Positions 53,966-62,623 of a DNA stretch of 64,000 bases are shown here, in pieces (within the stretch, counting starts at the first letter, position 1; each line of letters starts with the position of its first letter). The notes beneath the pieces were generated by a model that ran no database searches, was not told the DNA's origin, and was given only the letters and a program-made list of their open reading frames with translations. The stretch comes from Streptomyces albireticuli (GTDB lineage: Bacteria > Actinomycetota > Actinomycetes > Streptomycetales > Streptomycetaceae). Location of the stretch: contig NZ_JAJQQS010000015.1 in assembly GCF_021228125.1 (NCBI RefSeq), positions 1 through 64,000 of the forward strand, in the 5' to 3' direction. Made by a program: the position numbers and the translations under genes.

Positions 53966-55564
53966 GTGAGAGCTACATCCATACTCGGCGCGGCCGGCAC
54001 TCTGGTGACCGGCGCGCTGGTGGCCGGGTTCCTGACCGCCCCGGCCGCCAGCGCCGGTGAGCGCGTGCCGGGCGGCGCCGCCGAGGCGCGCGGTGTGCGC
54101 ATAGCCGCCGAGCGCGCGGCCAAGACCGGCATCAAGTGGCAGGACTGCCCGGCCGCCTGGGGCCTGGAGAAGCCGATCCAGTGCGGCTTCGTGACCGTCC
54201 CGGTCGACTACGCCAAGCCCGACGGCCGCAAGATCGAGATCGCCGTGGACCGCGCGCGCTCGACCGGCACCTCGGCCGAGCGCCAGGGCTCGCTCATCTA
54301 CAACCCGGGCGGCCCCGGCGGCTCGGGCATGCGCTTCCCGAAGCGGATCACGACCAAGAGCCCGCTGTGGGCCAAGACGGCGAAGGCGTACGACTTCGTC
54401 GGCTTCGACCCGCGCGGCGTGGGCCACTCCGCGCCGATCTCCTGCGTCGACCCGCAGAAGTTCGTCGCCGCCCCCAAGGCCGACCCGGTGCCCGGTAGCG
54501 AGGCCGACAAGCGCGCCCAGCGCAAGCTGGCCCGCCAGTACGCCGACGGCTGCGCCGAGCGCAGCGGCGACCTGCTGCCGTACCTCACCACCCCGAACAC
54601 GGCCCGCGACCTCGACGTCATCCGCGCCGCGCTCGGTGAGAAGAAGCTGAACTACCTGGGCGTCTCGTACGGCACCTACCTCGGCGCCGTCTACGGCACC
54701 CTCTTCCCGTCCCACGTCCGCCGCATGGTCGTCGACAGCGTCGTCAACCCGGCCACGGACAACATCTGGTACGAGGCGAACCTGGAGCAGGACGTCGCCT
54801 TCGAGGGCCGCTTCAAGGACTGGGAGGCGTGGGTCGCCAAGCACGACGACGTCTTCCACCTGGGCAAGACCCAGGCCGAGGTCCAGAAGGGCTGGGAGAA
54901 GATCCGGGCCACCGCCAAGAAGAAGCCCATCGGCGGGGTCGTCGGCCCGGCCGAGCTGATCAACTTCTTCCAGAGCGCCGCGTACTACGACTCCTCCTGG
55001 GTCCCGGTCGCCGAGACCTGGAGCAAGTACGTCGCCGGTGACGAGAAGCCGCTGATCGAGGAGGCCGGCCCGAACCTCGCGGACAAGGCCGGCAACATCG
55101 ACAAGGAGAACAGCAACGCGGTCTACACCGCGGTCGAGTGCGCCGACGCCAAGTGGCCCACCAGCTGGAACAAGTGGGACCGGGACAACACCCGCATCCA
55201 CAAGAAGGCCCCGTTCATGACCTGGGCCAACGCCTGGATGAACCTCCCCTGCGCCACGTGGAAGGCCCCGCAGCAGACGCCGATCGAGGTCACCACGCGC
55301 AAGGGCCTGCCGCAGACCCTCATCGTGCAGGCCGACCGTGACGCCGCCACCCCGTACGTCGGCGCCGTCGAGCTGCACAAGCGCTTCCGCGGTTCGCGCC
55401 TGATCACCGAGAAGGGCGCCGGCTCGCACGGCGTCACGGGCATCGTCAACCCCTGCATCAACTCCCGGGTCGACGCCTACCTCCTCGAGGGCAAGGTCGA
55501 CGCCAAGGACGTGACGTGCGCCCCGCACGCCGTCCCGGCGCCGAAGGCCGCCGCGGCCAAGTAG
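53966..55564 (+). CDS. Secreted tripeptidyl aminopeptidase-like alpha/beta hydrolase
   Basis: 532 residues from the GTG at 53966 (GGGGGA upstream). Signal peptide with A-S-A cleavage near residue 30. N-P-G-G-P-G-G-S-G at 113-121 (oxyanion hole), nucleophile Ser234 in G-V-S-Y-G-T-Y-L-G, an Asp in V-Q-A-D-R-D, and a His in A-G-S-H-G-V-T-G define the Tap/prolyl-aminopeptidase-type family with the C-terminal TAP-like domain. It removes N-terminal tripeptides from extracellular proteins; Streptomyces Tap also processes pro-proteins. Position next to ureD fits the known chromosomal neighbour. Confidence 0.9.
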   Translation: MRATSILGAAGTLVTGALVAGFLTAPAASAGERVPGGAAEARGVRIAAERAAKTGIKWQDCPAAWGLEKPIQCGFVTVPVDYAKPDGRKIEIAVDRARSTGTSAERQGSLIYNPGGPGGSGMRFPKRITTKSPLWAKTAKAYDFVGFDPRGVGHSAPISCVDPQKFVAAPKADPVPGSEADKRAQRKLARQYADGCAERSGDLLPYLTTPNTARDLDVIRAALGEKKLNYLGVSYGTYLGAVYGTLFPSHVRRMVVDSVVNPATDNIWYEANLEQDVAFEGRFKDWEAWVAKHDDVFHLGKTQAEVQKGWEKIRATAKKKPIGGVVGPAELINFFQSAAYYDSSWVPVAETWSKYVAGDEKPLIEEAGPNLADKAGNIDKENSNAVYTAVECADAKWPTSWNKWDRDNTRIHKKAPFMTWANAWMNLPCATWKAPQQTPIEVTTRKGLPQTLIVQADRDAATPYVGAVELHKRFRGSRLITEKGAGSHGVTGIVNPCINSRVDAYLLEGKVDAKDVTCAPHAVPAPKAAAAK

Positions 55565-55599
55565 CCCCGGGCGTAACGGAACACAGCACGACATAGCGA

Positions 55600-55640
55600 G
55601 CCTCACCCCGGTCCGGTAAGGGCCGGGGTGAGGCTTTTCT
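55600..55640 (+). terminator. Rho-independent terminator of the Tap gene
   Basis: GCCTCACCCCGG (55600-55611) pairs perfectly with CCGGGGTGAGGC (55623-55634) and is followed by TTTTCT. A canonical intrinsic terminator 36 bases after the stop. Confidence 0.92.
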
Positions 55641-55769
55641 GCATAGCGCGTGTGATCGTGTGGCGGGTCGCGGAGTGATAGCGGACTGGTCACGATTCGA
55701 ACAGACCCTTCCCGTAGGGCTTGTTACCGGCGGTACGTTTCGCCGGTCCGTCCAGACCTCAGGGGATCC

Positions 55770-56372
55770 ATGCGCACCAGCACCGTCATAGCCGTCTGCC
55801 TCGTCGCCGCGCTGCCGCTCACCGCGTGCGGCACCGAGAGGAAGGACACGTCGTCCGCGAGCGCCACGGCCTCCTCGGCCACCACAGGGGACGGCCCCGA
55901 GCGTGGGGTCCAGCCGATGGGCGCGTCCGCCCCGACCGTGGGATCGGGCGGCGCCGGTCGCCTCGAAGTCACGCCCACCAGCGTCGTCTACGCCACCAAG
56001 GCGATGGCCGACAAGCCCACGAACGGGCTCTTCGTCATCGTGTCCGTCAAGGACCGCCCGACCTCGTCGTCGGCCGTCGCCGAGACGGCCCCGGCCCAGC
56101 GGGGCGGCTGGCAGTGGGTGGCCGCCGACGGCCGGGCCGTCGGCGCGGGCGACGGCAACGCCGCGAACGTCTTCCTCAGCGGCTTCGACGCCAGCGGCCC
56201 CATCCCGGCCGGCACCGCCAAGTGGCGCGCGCGGGCCTTCGACATCAGCGAGCGCCAGCGCGGCGGGACCCTCGTCTACACCGACGGCCAGGGCAAGACC
56301 TTCCGCTGGGAGATCCCGGCCCAGGACACCGGCCCCCAGGTCGCGGAACTGAAGAAGAAGCTCGCGGGCTGA
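55770..56372 (+). CDS. Lipoprotein of unknown function
   Basis: 200 residues, ATG at 55770 with AGGGGAT upstream. The lipobox L-T-A-C (Cys20) in A-A-L-P-L-T-A-C-G marks a lipid-anchored exported protein. A serine/threonine-rich linker of about 45 residues is followed by a beta-rich domain (L-E-V-T-P-T-S-V-V-Y, G-L-F-V-I-V-S-V-K-D, F-D-I-S-E-R-Q-R-G-G-T-L-V-Y), resembling DUF4352-type extracellular immunoglobulin-like domains. The ligand is unknown. Confidence 0.8.
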   Translation: MRTSTVIAVCLVAALPLTACGTERKDTSSASATASSATTGDGPERGVQPMGASAPTVGSGGAGRLEVTPTSVVYATKAMADKPTNGLFVIVSVKDRPTSSSAVAETAPAQRGGWQWVAADGRAVGAGDGNAANVFLSGFDASGPIPAGTAKWRARAFDISERQRGGTLVYTDGQGKTFRWEIPAQDTGPQVAELKKKLAG

Positions 56373-56434
56373 ACGTCCCCCGCCGACCGCTCCTGTTGGC
56401 GGTCGGTGGGGACTCCGCTGAGTGGCAGGGAGGG

Positions 56435-57340
56435 TCAGTGCGCGATGTGCTTCCGGTGCCACGCGAAGAACGGGGCACTGGTTTCGCTGAAGTCCTGCAT
56501 CGTGCGCCCGGCGATGGAGGTCGCGGCCTTCTTCAGATCCGCCGTCACAGCGGCCTGGGCCGCCGTCTCTATCACTCCGGCGTCGTTCACGAAGATGTAT
56601 CCGTGCTCGAACAGCTCGTCGCAGCCGATGAGGCAGGCGGCGGTGATGTTGGAGAGGTTGAGCTGCTCCTCGCGAGTGGCGACGCTGCGGCGTTTGATGT
56701 GCGCGGCCCGCACCATGCGCGGGGGCAGCACACGCTGACAGAACGCACAGGTGAGCTGGGCCGGATCGGAACCGAACTTCTTACGGCGCAGCTTCTGCTG
56801 CTCCCGTCGGACCAGGACCTTCGCGAACGTGCTGAGCTCACCGGAGTGGTCGATGACCCCGTCGGGTCCGCTCGGACCCGCTTCCGGGAGCCGGGTCGCC
56901 AACTCCGCCACAGCGCCGACACCTGATACCAGGACCGCCGCCCCCTGCTTGTTGGCGGAAAGCCGGAGGCACTCCATGGCCTCCGCGCCGAGGGCGTCCC
57001 CGGGTATCTCCTCCTCCTCGGAGAGGACCGATATACGGAGCCGCTCCGGGTAGCTGTCGTCGGGCCAGACCTCGTTGTGGTCGACGAAATGTGGCTCTGT
57101 GACCTGTGCGACGATGACGCGCTTCAGGGTTGCCTGGGACCAGCCCCCGGGCTTGACCCGGCTGTTCGGTCCGCGGTGACCGAGGACGAGGAAGTCACCT
57201 TCGGTGAGGCGCTTCACGTCCTCGCGGGCGCCGGCCCGGTCGAGGGCGCTGGGGCGCCAGCCCCAGAGGTTGTGGCGCAGACCGATGGCGAGGTTCTCGC
57301 GGGAAGGGCTCGGTACGTAGACGTAAGCGGTCCGGGACAT
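56435..57340 (-). CDS. HNH endonuclease with an EVE/PUA-like N-terminal domain
   Basis: 301 residues from the ATG at 57340 (GGAG close upstream; ATG at 57349 possible). The C-terminal half has C-A-F-C-Q-R-V-L-P-P-R-M-V-R-A-A-H-I-K-R-R, then L-S-N-I-T-A-A-C and C-D-E-L-F-E-H-G-Y-I, i.e. the zinc-bound H-N-H fold. The N-terminal half (L-R-H-N-L-W-G-W-R near 25, G-D-F-L-V-L-G-H-R near 50, V-W-P-D-D-S-Y-P-E-R-L-R-I near 95) resembles EVE-type modified-base readers. That pairing is known in modification-dependent restriction enzymes. Codon use is less GC-biased than in neighbours. Domain call is by eye. Confidence 0.7.
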   Translation of the reverse strand: MSRTAYVYVPSPSRENLAIGLRHNLWGWRPSALDRAGAREDVKRLTEGDFLVLGHRGPNSRVKPGGWSQATLKRVIVAQVTEPHFVDHNEVWPDDSYPERLRISVLSEEEEIPGDALGAEAMECLRLSANKQGAAVLVSGVGAVAELATRLPEAGPSGPDGVIDHSGELSTFAKVLVRREQQKLRRKKFGSDPAQLTCAFCQRVLPPRMVRAAHIKRRSVATREEQLNLSNITAACLIGCDELFEHGYIFVNDAGVIETAAQAAVTADLKKAATSIAGRTMQDFSETSAPFFAWHRKHIAH

Positions 57341-57514
57341 GGTCTCCATCTCTCACGATCCCCGAAGGGCGCAGTGACACGGCAGCCGGGTCGCAGCGAG
57401 TCCTGGGGACTGGAAGGGCCGGGCCGGCCGACCTCCCGGAGGGAGGACAAGGATGATATGGCATCGCGCTCTGCACTCAAATGGCCGGGTCGGTGAGCGG
57501 GCTGGGAGGGGGGC

Positions 57515-57820
57515 TCACTCTGCTCGCCCTTGAGGCGGTACCCCGTCGCGCCACGCCGCCAGGGCCGCCCAGACCGCCGTCACCGCGAGGATCACCAACG
57601 CGGCCGGGCCCGTCAGCTCGTGGATCCGTCCGGCGGTGTGGGCCAGTTCGGCGCCCAGGGCCGCTCCGACGTTGTCACCCTCCGCGACGGGATCGTGGAC
57701 GTGGTCGTGCGAGAGCGCCCAGCCGGCGAGGCGGGCCAGGGCCGTCAGCGTGAGCAGGGCCAGGCAGGTGGCGGCCGCCGGGACGGTCGCGCGGAGGTCG
57801 AGGCGTGCCATGGTGGGCAC
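57515..57820 (-). CDS. Small two-span membrane protein
   Basis: 101 residues if started at the GTG at 57820 (an ATG at 57811 is also possible; neither has a strong site). Two hydrophobic helices (A-A-T-C-L-A-L-L-T-L-T-A-L-A and A-A-L-V-I-L-A-V-T-A-V-W-A-A-L-A) flank a histidine/aspartate-rich segment (S-H-D-H-V-H-D-P). It starts 2 bases after the stop of the PARG-like gene, so the two are likely one operon. Function unknown. Confidence 0.6.
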   Translation of the reverse strand: MPTMARLDLRATVPAAATCLALLTLTALARLAGWALSHDHVHDPVAEGDNVGAALGAELAHTAGRIHELTGPAALVILAVTAVWAALAAWRDGVPPQGRAE

Positions 57821-57821
57821 G

Positions 57822-58655
57822 CTAACCCAGGCGTGCGGCTGTGCCGCCCGGGAAGGCCGCGGCGAACGCCGCCCGCGTCGGGGAGTCCGCGCGGCGGTCC
57901 AGGATCGCGAAGACCACCCGGTCGAAGCGGTCGGCGAAGCGGCCCGTCAGCGGGGTCCGGAAGGCGGCGGCGACCTCCGCCGGATCGTTCATGAAGACCC
58001 CGCACCCCCAGGCGCCGAGCACCAGTTGGCGGTAGTCGTGGGCGGCCGCCACCTCCAGCACGCGTTCGGCGCGGGCCGCCAGGGCCGCCGGCACCCGGGC
58101 CGCCGCCGCGGGGTCGCGACGGGAGATCACGCCGGCGTTGGGCGCCGGGGACGTCAGGAAGCCCGCCCGGAACGGGGCGTCGAGCAGCATGCCGCGGTCG
58201 TCACGGAAGACCGGCACGCCGGGGGAGTGGATCACCCGGTCGCTGTAGAAGGGACTGGGGTCCGCCCGGTGGGCCGCGTAGTACTCCGGCACTTCGCGCA
58301 GGCACCGGTACAGCGCCGAGCCCCGGCAGAGCGCCTCCTCCTGGGCCTGGGCGCCGTTGAGGTAGCCACCACCGGGGTTGCGCGCCGACGCGAAGTTGAG
58401 CACCGCCACCGGGCCGTCCCCAGCCACCCGCCGTGCCGCGTCCAGACTGCCCTCGCCGGTCACCTCGAACGCCGTGGCGGCCACGGGCGCCCACTCCGGT
58501 ACGGGCACGGGCTCCGGGCCGTACAGCCGGGTGCCCGCCGCCGCCGACGCGATCGCGTCGGTGAGGCTGACCCGGTGTCCGTCCCGCGTGGTCCAGCCGC
58601 CCGAGGCGACGATCCGCTCGGTTTCCTTGGCGATGCCCCGCAGCCGCGCGCTCAT
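57822..58655 (-). CDS. Bacterial-type poly(ADP-ribose) glycohydrolase (TIGR02452/DUF2263)
   Basis: 277 residues. The PARG signature is complete: N-P-G-G-G-Y-L-N-G at 93-101 and Q-E-E at 105-107, with the catalytic glutamates, followed by R-S/G-S-A-L-Y. Further macrodomain-like pieces are I-H-S-P-G-V-P-V-F-R-D and L-V-L-G-A-W-G-C-G-V-F-M-N. Known bacterial members cut ribose-ribose bonds of poly(ADP-ribose). Whether the host uses ADP-ribosylation here is not visible. The start at 58655 lacks a clear ribosome binding site. Confidence 0.9.
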   Translation of the reverse strand: MSARLRGIAKETERIVASGGWTTRDGHRVSLTDAIASAAAGTRLYGPEPVPVPEWAPVAATAFEVTGEGSLDAARRVAGDGPVAVLNFASARNPGGGYLNGAQAQEEALCRGSALYRCLREVPEYYAAHRADPSPFYSDRVIHSPGVPVFRDDRGMLLDAPFRAGFLTSPAPNAGVISRRDPAAAARVPAALAARAERVLEVAAAHDYRQLVLGAWGCGVFMNDPAEVAAAFRTPLTGRFADRFDRVVFAILDRRADSPTRAAFAAAFPGGTAARLG

Positions 58656-58926
58656 ATGCGTTGTCCAGTCACGGGCCCGAGGTTACGGATTCACCCCCTC
58701 ATCGGCTAAGGGTTTTCCGCAGGTCTGCGGCGTGGGAGGGACCCGGGGCCGGTCCGGATGGTCGGAGGGGCGGGCTTCGCGGCGGTACGGTGTCCGCCTG
58801 CCCACGGGCCCGCCCGGGTGAGAGTGTGCCGCCACCCGGGGGACGCCCCGGTGCGGCCGCTTGCCCCGCGGCCCCCGCGCGCGATGGCCTGGCACCGGGC
58901 ACCCCCCGCGCCCCAGGAGGCACCGA

Positions 58927-59319
58927 ATGTCCGTACGTACCACCGTGGCGGTCGCGGCGACCGCCACCGCTCTGCTCTGCCTCGCCGCCGTCCCCGCGGC
59001 GACCGCGAGCGAGCCCGAGCGCGGGCGGCTGTTCCTGACCGTCTCCGGCGCCCAGAACACCTGGATCCGGGGCGTCCAGCTCACCTGCCCCGACGCCGGC
59101 GGCCACCACCCGCACGCGGCCGCGGCCTGCGCCGACCTTCAGCGGGCCAAGGGCGAGCCGGACGCGCTCGCCGGCGAGGGCCACCTGTGCACCAGGGAGT
59201 ACGACCCCGTCACGGCCACCGTGGAGGGCGACTGGAACGGCAGGCCGCTCGTCTGGCACAAGACCTATCCCAACGCGTGCGGGCTCGACGCCGCGACGGG
59301 AGCGGTATTCCGTTTCTAG
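58927..59319 (+). CDS. SSI-family secreted protease inhibitor
   Basis: 130 residues with an AGGAGG site. Signal peptide to about residue 28 (A-A-T-A-S). Four cysteines in the mature part (54, 68, 88, 118) give the two SSI disulfides. The reactive loop reads L-C-T-R-E-Y-D-P (SSI itself: M-C-P-M-V-Y-D-P), which places Arg90 at P1 and Glu91 at P1'. Arg at P1 predicts inhibition of trypsin-like proteases more than subtilisin. A small dyad CCGCAG/CTGCGG lies at 58717-58730 upstream. Confidence 0.9.
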   Translation: MSVRTTVAVAATATALLCLAAVPAATASEPERGRLFLTVSGAQNTWIRGVQLTCPDAGGHHPHAAAACADLQRAKGEPDALAGEGHLCTREYDPVTATVEGDWNGRPLVWHKTYPNACGLDAATGAVFRF

Positions 59320-59373
59320 CCGCCTCCGCCCCGGGAGGGGGCCCGGCGGACGCCCCGGAGCCCCGCCCCCGCG

Positions 59374-59532
59374 TCACGTACCCCGCGCCACCAGGGTGCC
59401 TATCGTCATCAGCATCAGCACCACCCACGTGAACCACAGCCAGCCGTCGCTGCCGATCGTCACCGTGTAGGCGGTCACCGTGACGAGTCCCCCCACCGTC
59501 AGCCCCGCCATCGCCTTCGTGGATCCGGGCAT
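59374..59532 (-). CDS. 52-residue membrane protein
   Basis: Reads M-P-G-S-T-K-A-M-A-G-L-T-V-G-G-L-V-T-V-T-A-Y, then G-W-L-W-F-T-W-V-V-L-M-L-M-T-I-G-T-L-V-A. ATG at 59532 with a strong GAGGAGG site. Two hydrophobic helices joined by a short S-D-G turn. It sits beside the cytochrome oxidase assembly gene on the same strand, but about 130 bases further downstream. It may be a small respiratory-complex accessory; no family recognised. Confidence 0.7.
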   Translation of the reverse strand: MPGSTKAMAGLTVGGLVTVTAYTVTIGSDGWLWFTWVVLMLMTIGTLVARGT

Positions 59533-59660
59533 GCCCGCACCTCCTCACGGCGGCCCGGAGCGCGGACGCGAGAGGGCCGCGACCAGGAGACCATCGTCTC
59601 CGGCCGCGGCCCTCACCGCCATACCTCCGACCCCGGCCGTGCGCCGGGGCGTACCTCAGC

Positions 59661-60611
59661 TCATCGGCCGCGCGCCTGGAGCGAAGCCAGATAGGCGTTG
59701 TACTCCGCCAGCTCCTTGTCGCCGTTGCGGTCCGCGGCGCGGTCCGAACGCCGCGACTGGCGCTGCTCGGAGCGGTACCACTGGTAGGCCAGCGCGAGCA
59801 GCACCACGACCGACGGGATCTCGCTGAACGCCCACGCGATGCCGCCGCCCGCCTGCTGGTCCTCCAGCGGGTCGATGCCCAGCGAGGCCGGCGGGTGCAT
59901 ATACGTGCCGATCATCGGCTCCGACCCCATCATCAGGGCGATGCCGAAGAAGGCGTGGAAGGGCATGCCCGCGAAGAGCTCCAGCATGCGCATCACGTAG
60001 CCGGGACGGTGCGGGCCGGGGTCCACGCCCATGATCGGCCAGAAGAACACCAGGCCGACCGCGAGGAAGTGCACCATCATCGCGATGTGCCCGGTCTTCG
60101 ACTCCATGAGGAAGTCGAAGAGCGGCGTGAAGTACAGGGCGTACAGGCTCGCGATGAACAGCGGGATCGTGAACGCCGGATGCGTGATGATCCGCATGTA
60201 GCGGCTGTGCAGCAGCGCCACCAGCCACTCGCGCGGGCCCTTGCGCCCGCGCCCCGCCGTGGGCAGCGCCCGCAGCGTCAGCGTCACCGGCGCGCCGAGC
60301 AGCAGCAGGATCGGGGAGAGCATGCTGATCACCATGTGCTGCACCATGTGCACGCTAAACATGACCATGCCGTAGTCGTTCAGCTTGGTGCACATCACCA
60401 GCCACACCGACAGCACGCCCAGCGCGAACGCGACCGTACGGCCGACGGGCCAGGCGTCACCGCGCATCCGCAGCCGCACCACACCCCAGCCGTACAGGGC
60501 CAGCCCCAGCAAGCAACCGATCATGAAGAACGGATCGCCGCTGAACTCCAGACCCCGTCCCAGCGTGAACGGCGGCATGTCCATCATCATGCCGTGCCCG
60601 CTGTGATCCAT
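59661..60611 (-). CDS. Cytochrome c oxidase assembly protein (caa3-type CtaG)
   Basis: 316 residues from the ATG at 60611 (GGGAG 8 bases upstream). It begins with a metal-binding-looking M-D-H-S-G-H-G-M-M-M-D-M. About seven membrane helices follow, with conserved M-V-Q-H-M-V-I-S-M-L-S-P-I-L-L-L-L-G-A-P and H-F-L-A-V-G-L-V-F-F-W-P-I-M-G-V-D-P. These are features of the CtaG/DUF1404-like family that helps load copper into cytochrome oxidase. The His/Met-rich N-terminus fits copper handling. Confidence 0.88.
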   Translation of the reverse strand: MDHSGHGMMMDMPPFTLGRGLEFSGDPFFMIGCLLGLALYGWGVVRLRMRGDAWPVGRTVAFALGVLSVWLVMCTKLNDYGMVMFSVHMVQHMVISMLSPILLLLGAPVTLTLRALPTAGRGRKGPREWLVALLHSRYMRIITHPAFTIPLFIASLYALYFTPLFDFLMESKTGHIAMMVHFLAVGLVFFWPIMGVDPGPHRPGYVMRMLELFAGMPFHAFFGIALMMGSEPMIGTYMHPPASLGIDPLEDQQAGGGIAWAFSEIPSVVVLLALAYQWYRSEQRQSRRSDRAADRNGDKELAEYNAYLASLQARGR

Positions 60612-60714
60612 CCGCGTCTCTCCCATTTCGTACCGATGCGCCGGGACCAGAGTAGAGCCGCCCCCGGCCGGGGCTCCGGCCGGGGGCGGTACGGCGGTGA
60701 CCGCGAAGATCACT

Positions 60715-61740
60715 TCACAGGACGCACTCCACCTCGGCGTAGCGCTCCGCCGGAACCGTCTTCAGCCGCTCCACGGCCTCCGCCAGCGGCACCAGCGTGA
60801 TGTCCGTGCCGCGCAGCGCCGTCATCATCCCGAAGGCCCCGCGGTGCACCGCCTCCACGGCGTGCCAGCCGAAGCGGGTCGCCAGCACCCGGTCGTACGC
60901 GGTGGGCGTGCCGCCGCGCTGCACATGGCCGAGTATCACCGGGCGGGCCTCCTTGCCCAGGCGCCGCTCCAGCTCCACGGCCAGCTGCCGGGCCACGCCC
61001 GCGAACCGCTCGTGGCCGTAGACGTCCTTCTCGCCGGTCTCGAAGGCCATCGAGCCCGCGCGGGGCTTGGCGCCCTCGGCGACCACCACGATCGCGAAGC
61101 GCTTGCCCGCCTCGAAGCGGCGGCCGACCACCTCGGTCAGCTCGTCGATGTCGAAGGGCCGCTCCGGCACGACGATCGCGTGGGCGCCCGCGGCCATGCC
61201 CGAGTGCAGGGCGATCCAGCCGGTGTGGCGGCCCATCACCTCCACGATCAGCACCCGCTGATGGGACTCGGCGGTGGTCTTCAGCCGGTCCAGAGCCTCC
61301 GTCGACACACCGACGGCCGTGTCGAAGCCGAAGGTCACGTCGGTGGCGGAGATGTCGTTGTCGATGGTCTTGGGGACGCCCACGATGGGCAGGCCGGCGT
61401 CGGACAGCAGCCGGGCCGCCTTGAGGGTGCCCTCGCCGCCGATCGGCACGATCGCGTCCAGGCCGAGCTCCGCGACATGGCCGCGGGCCCGCTCGACGCC
61501 GTCGCGCAGATCGGCGGGGCGCACCCGGGAGGAGCCGAGGATGGTGCCGCCGAGCGCCAGGATGCCGCCGACCGCGTCCAGGTCGAGCTTGCGGAAGTCG
61601 CCCTCCAGCAGCCCGCGCCAGCCGTCGCGGAAGCCGATGACCTCGTCACCGTGGTCCACGACGGCGCGGTGCACCACGGACCGGATGACGGCATTCAGAC
61701 CGGGGCAGTCGCCCCCGGAGGTGAGTACGCCGATGCGCAT
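60715..61740 (-). CDS. pfkA: 6-phosphofructokinase
   Basis: 341 residues. L-T-S-G-G-D-C-P-G-L-N-A at 6-17, G-G-E-G-T at 101-105, P-K-T-I-D-N-D at 123-129, M-G-R-H-T-G-W near 170, and G-H-V-Q-R-G-G-T-P near 267. Gly104 is the residue of ATP-dependent enzymes, while Lys124 is more typical of PPi-dependent ones; this mixed pair is known in Streptomyces ATP-PFK. Catalyses fructose 6-phosphate to fructose 1,6-bisphosphate. The stop is 103 bases from the oxidase assembly gene. Confidence 0.95.
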   Translation of the reverse strand: MRIGVLTSGGDCPGLNAVIRSVVHRAVVDHGDEVIGFRDGWRGLLEGDFRKLDLDAVGGILALGGTILGSSRVRPADLRDGVERARGHVAELGLDAIVPIGGEGTLKAARLLSDAGLPIVGVPKTIDNDISATDVTFGFDTAVGVSTEALDRLKTTAESHQRVLIVEVMGRHTGWIALHSGMAAGAHAIVVPERPFDIDELTEVVGRRFEAGKRFAIVVVAEGAKPRAGSMAFETGEKDVYGHERFAGVARQLAVELERRLGKEARPVILGHVQRGGTPTAYDRVLATRFGWHAVEAVHRGAFGMMTALRGTDITLVPLAEAVERLKTVPAERYAEVECVL

Positions 61741-61873
61741 GACAGGGAACCTTCACAACAGGGCGGGTGACCGGACCCCGTCGTCCGGCTGGATCCCCGC
61801 CACCATACAAGCGAGGGGGTGGCGGGGGACACAACCGTCCGTCATGCGGGCGCGCGTACGGGCGGGGAGCCCG

Positions 61874-62602
61874 TCAGGAGGGCTGGGTCGCCGCCGCGAT
61901 CCGCTCGTTGCGCAGCGCCTCGTACCAGCGGTCGTCCACCGGGGGAAGGGCGTTGACATCCAGCGCCAGCTTGATCAGCAGGTCCGAGATGTGCGGGTTG
62001 CGCGCCATGACCGGCCCGTGCATGTACGTACCGAAGACGGTGTCGTTGTACGCGCCCTCGGTGCCGTCACCCGTGCCGTTGCCCTTGCCGATCCGGGTCC
62101 GCGCGAAGGGGCGCGCGTTCGGGCCGACGTGGGTGATGCCCTGGTGGTTCTCGAAACCGGTCAGCGGCGGCAGCCCCAGCCGGTCGTCGATGTCGGCGAG
62201 CACGTCGCCCACGCACCGCTCGCCCTCGCCGCGGGTGCTGATGACGTCGAGCAGGCCGAGGCCCTGCTCCCGCTGCCCGAGGTCGTTGATGAACTCGTGG
62301 CCCAGGATCTGGTAGCCCGCGCAGACCGAGAAGACGATCGCGCCGTTGGCGACCGCCCGGTTGAGTCCGCCGTCGCGGCGCAGCCGCTCGGCCGCGAGCC
62401 GCTGCGGGCGGTCCTCACCGCCGCCGATCAGATAGATGTCCCCGGAGGTGGGGATCGGCTGGTCGGAACGGATGTCCACGCGCTGGACATCCAGCCGGCG
62501 CTGGCGCGCCCGGCGCTCCAGGACCAGGACGTTGCCCTGGTCGCCGTAGGTGCTGAGCAGGTCGGGGTAGACCCACACCACCCGCAGACTGTTCTGGCTC
62601 AT
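61874..62602 (-). CDS. gatD: Lipid II isoglutaminyl synthase, glutaminase subunit
   Basis: 242 residues from the ATG at 62602 (AGGA upstream). CobB/CobQ-like class I glutamine amidotransferase: nucleophile Cys in V-F-S-V-C-A-G-Y-Q-I-L-G, and H-G-P near 205 for the histidine. V-Y-P-D-L-L-S-T-Y-G-D-Q-G-N is the family start. It supplies ammonia to MurT to amidate the glutamate of lipid II. It lies 21 bases after murT in the same operon. Confidence 0.93.
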   Translation of the reverse strand: MSQNSLRVVWVYPDLLSTYGDQGNVLVLERRARQRRLDVQRVDIRSDQPIPTSGDIYLIGGGEDRPQRLAAERLRRDGGLNRAVANGAIVFSVCAGYQILGHEFINDLGQREQGLGLLDVISTRGEGERCVGDVLADIDDRLGLPPLTGFENHQGITHVGPNARPFARTRIGKGNGTGDGTEGAYNDTVFGTYMHGPVMARNPHISDLLIKLALDVNALPPVDDRWYEALRNERIAAATQPS

Positions 62603-62623
62603 GCTCACAATCCTGTCGTGGGG

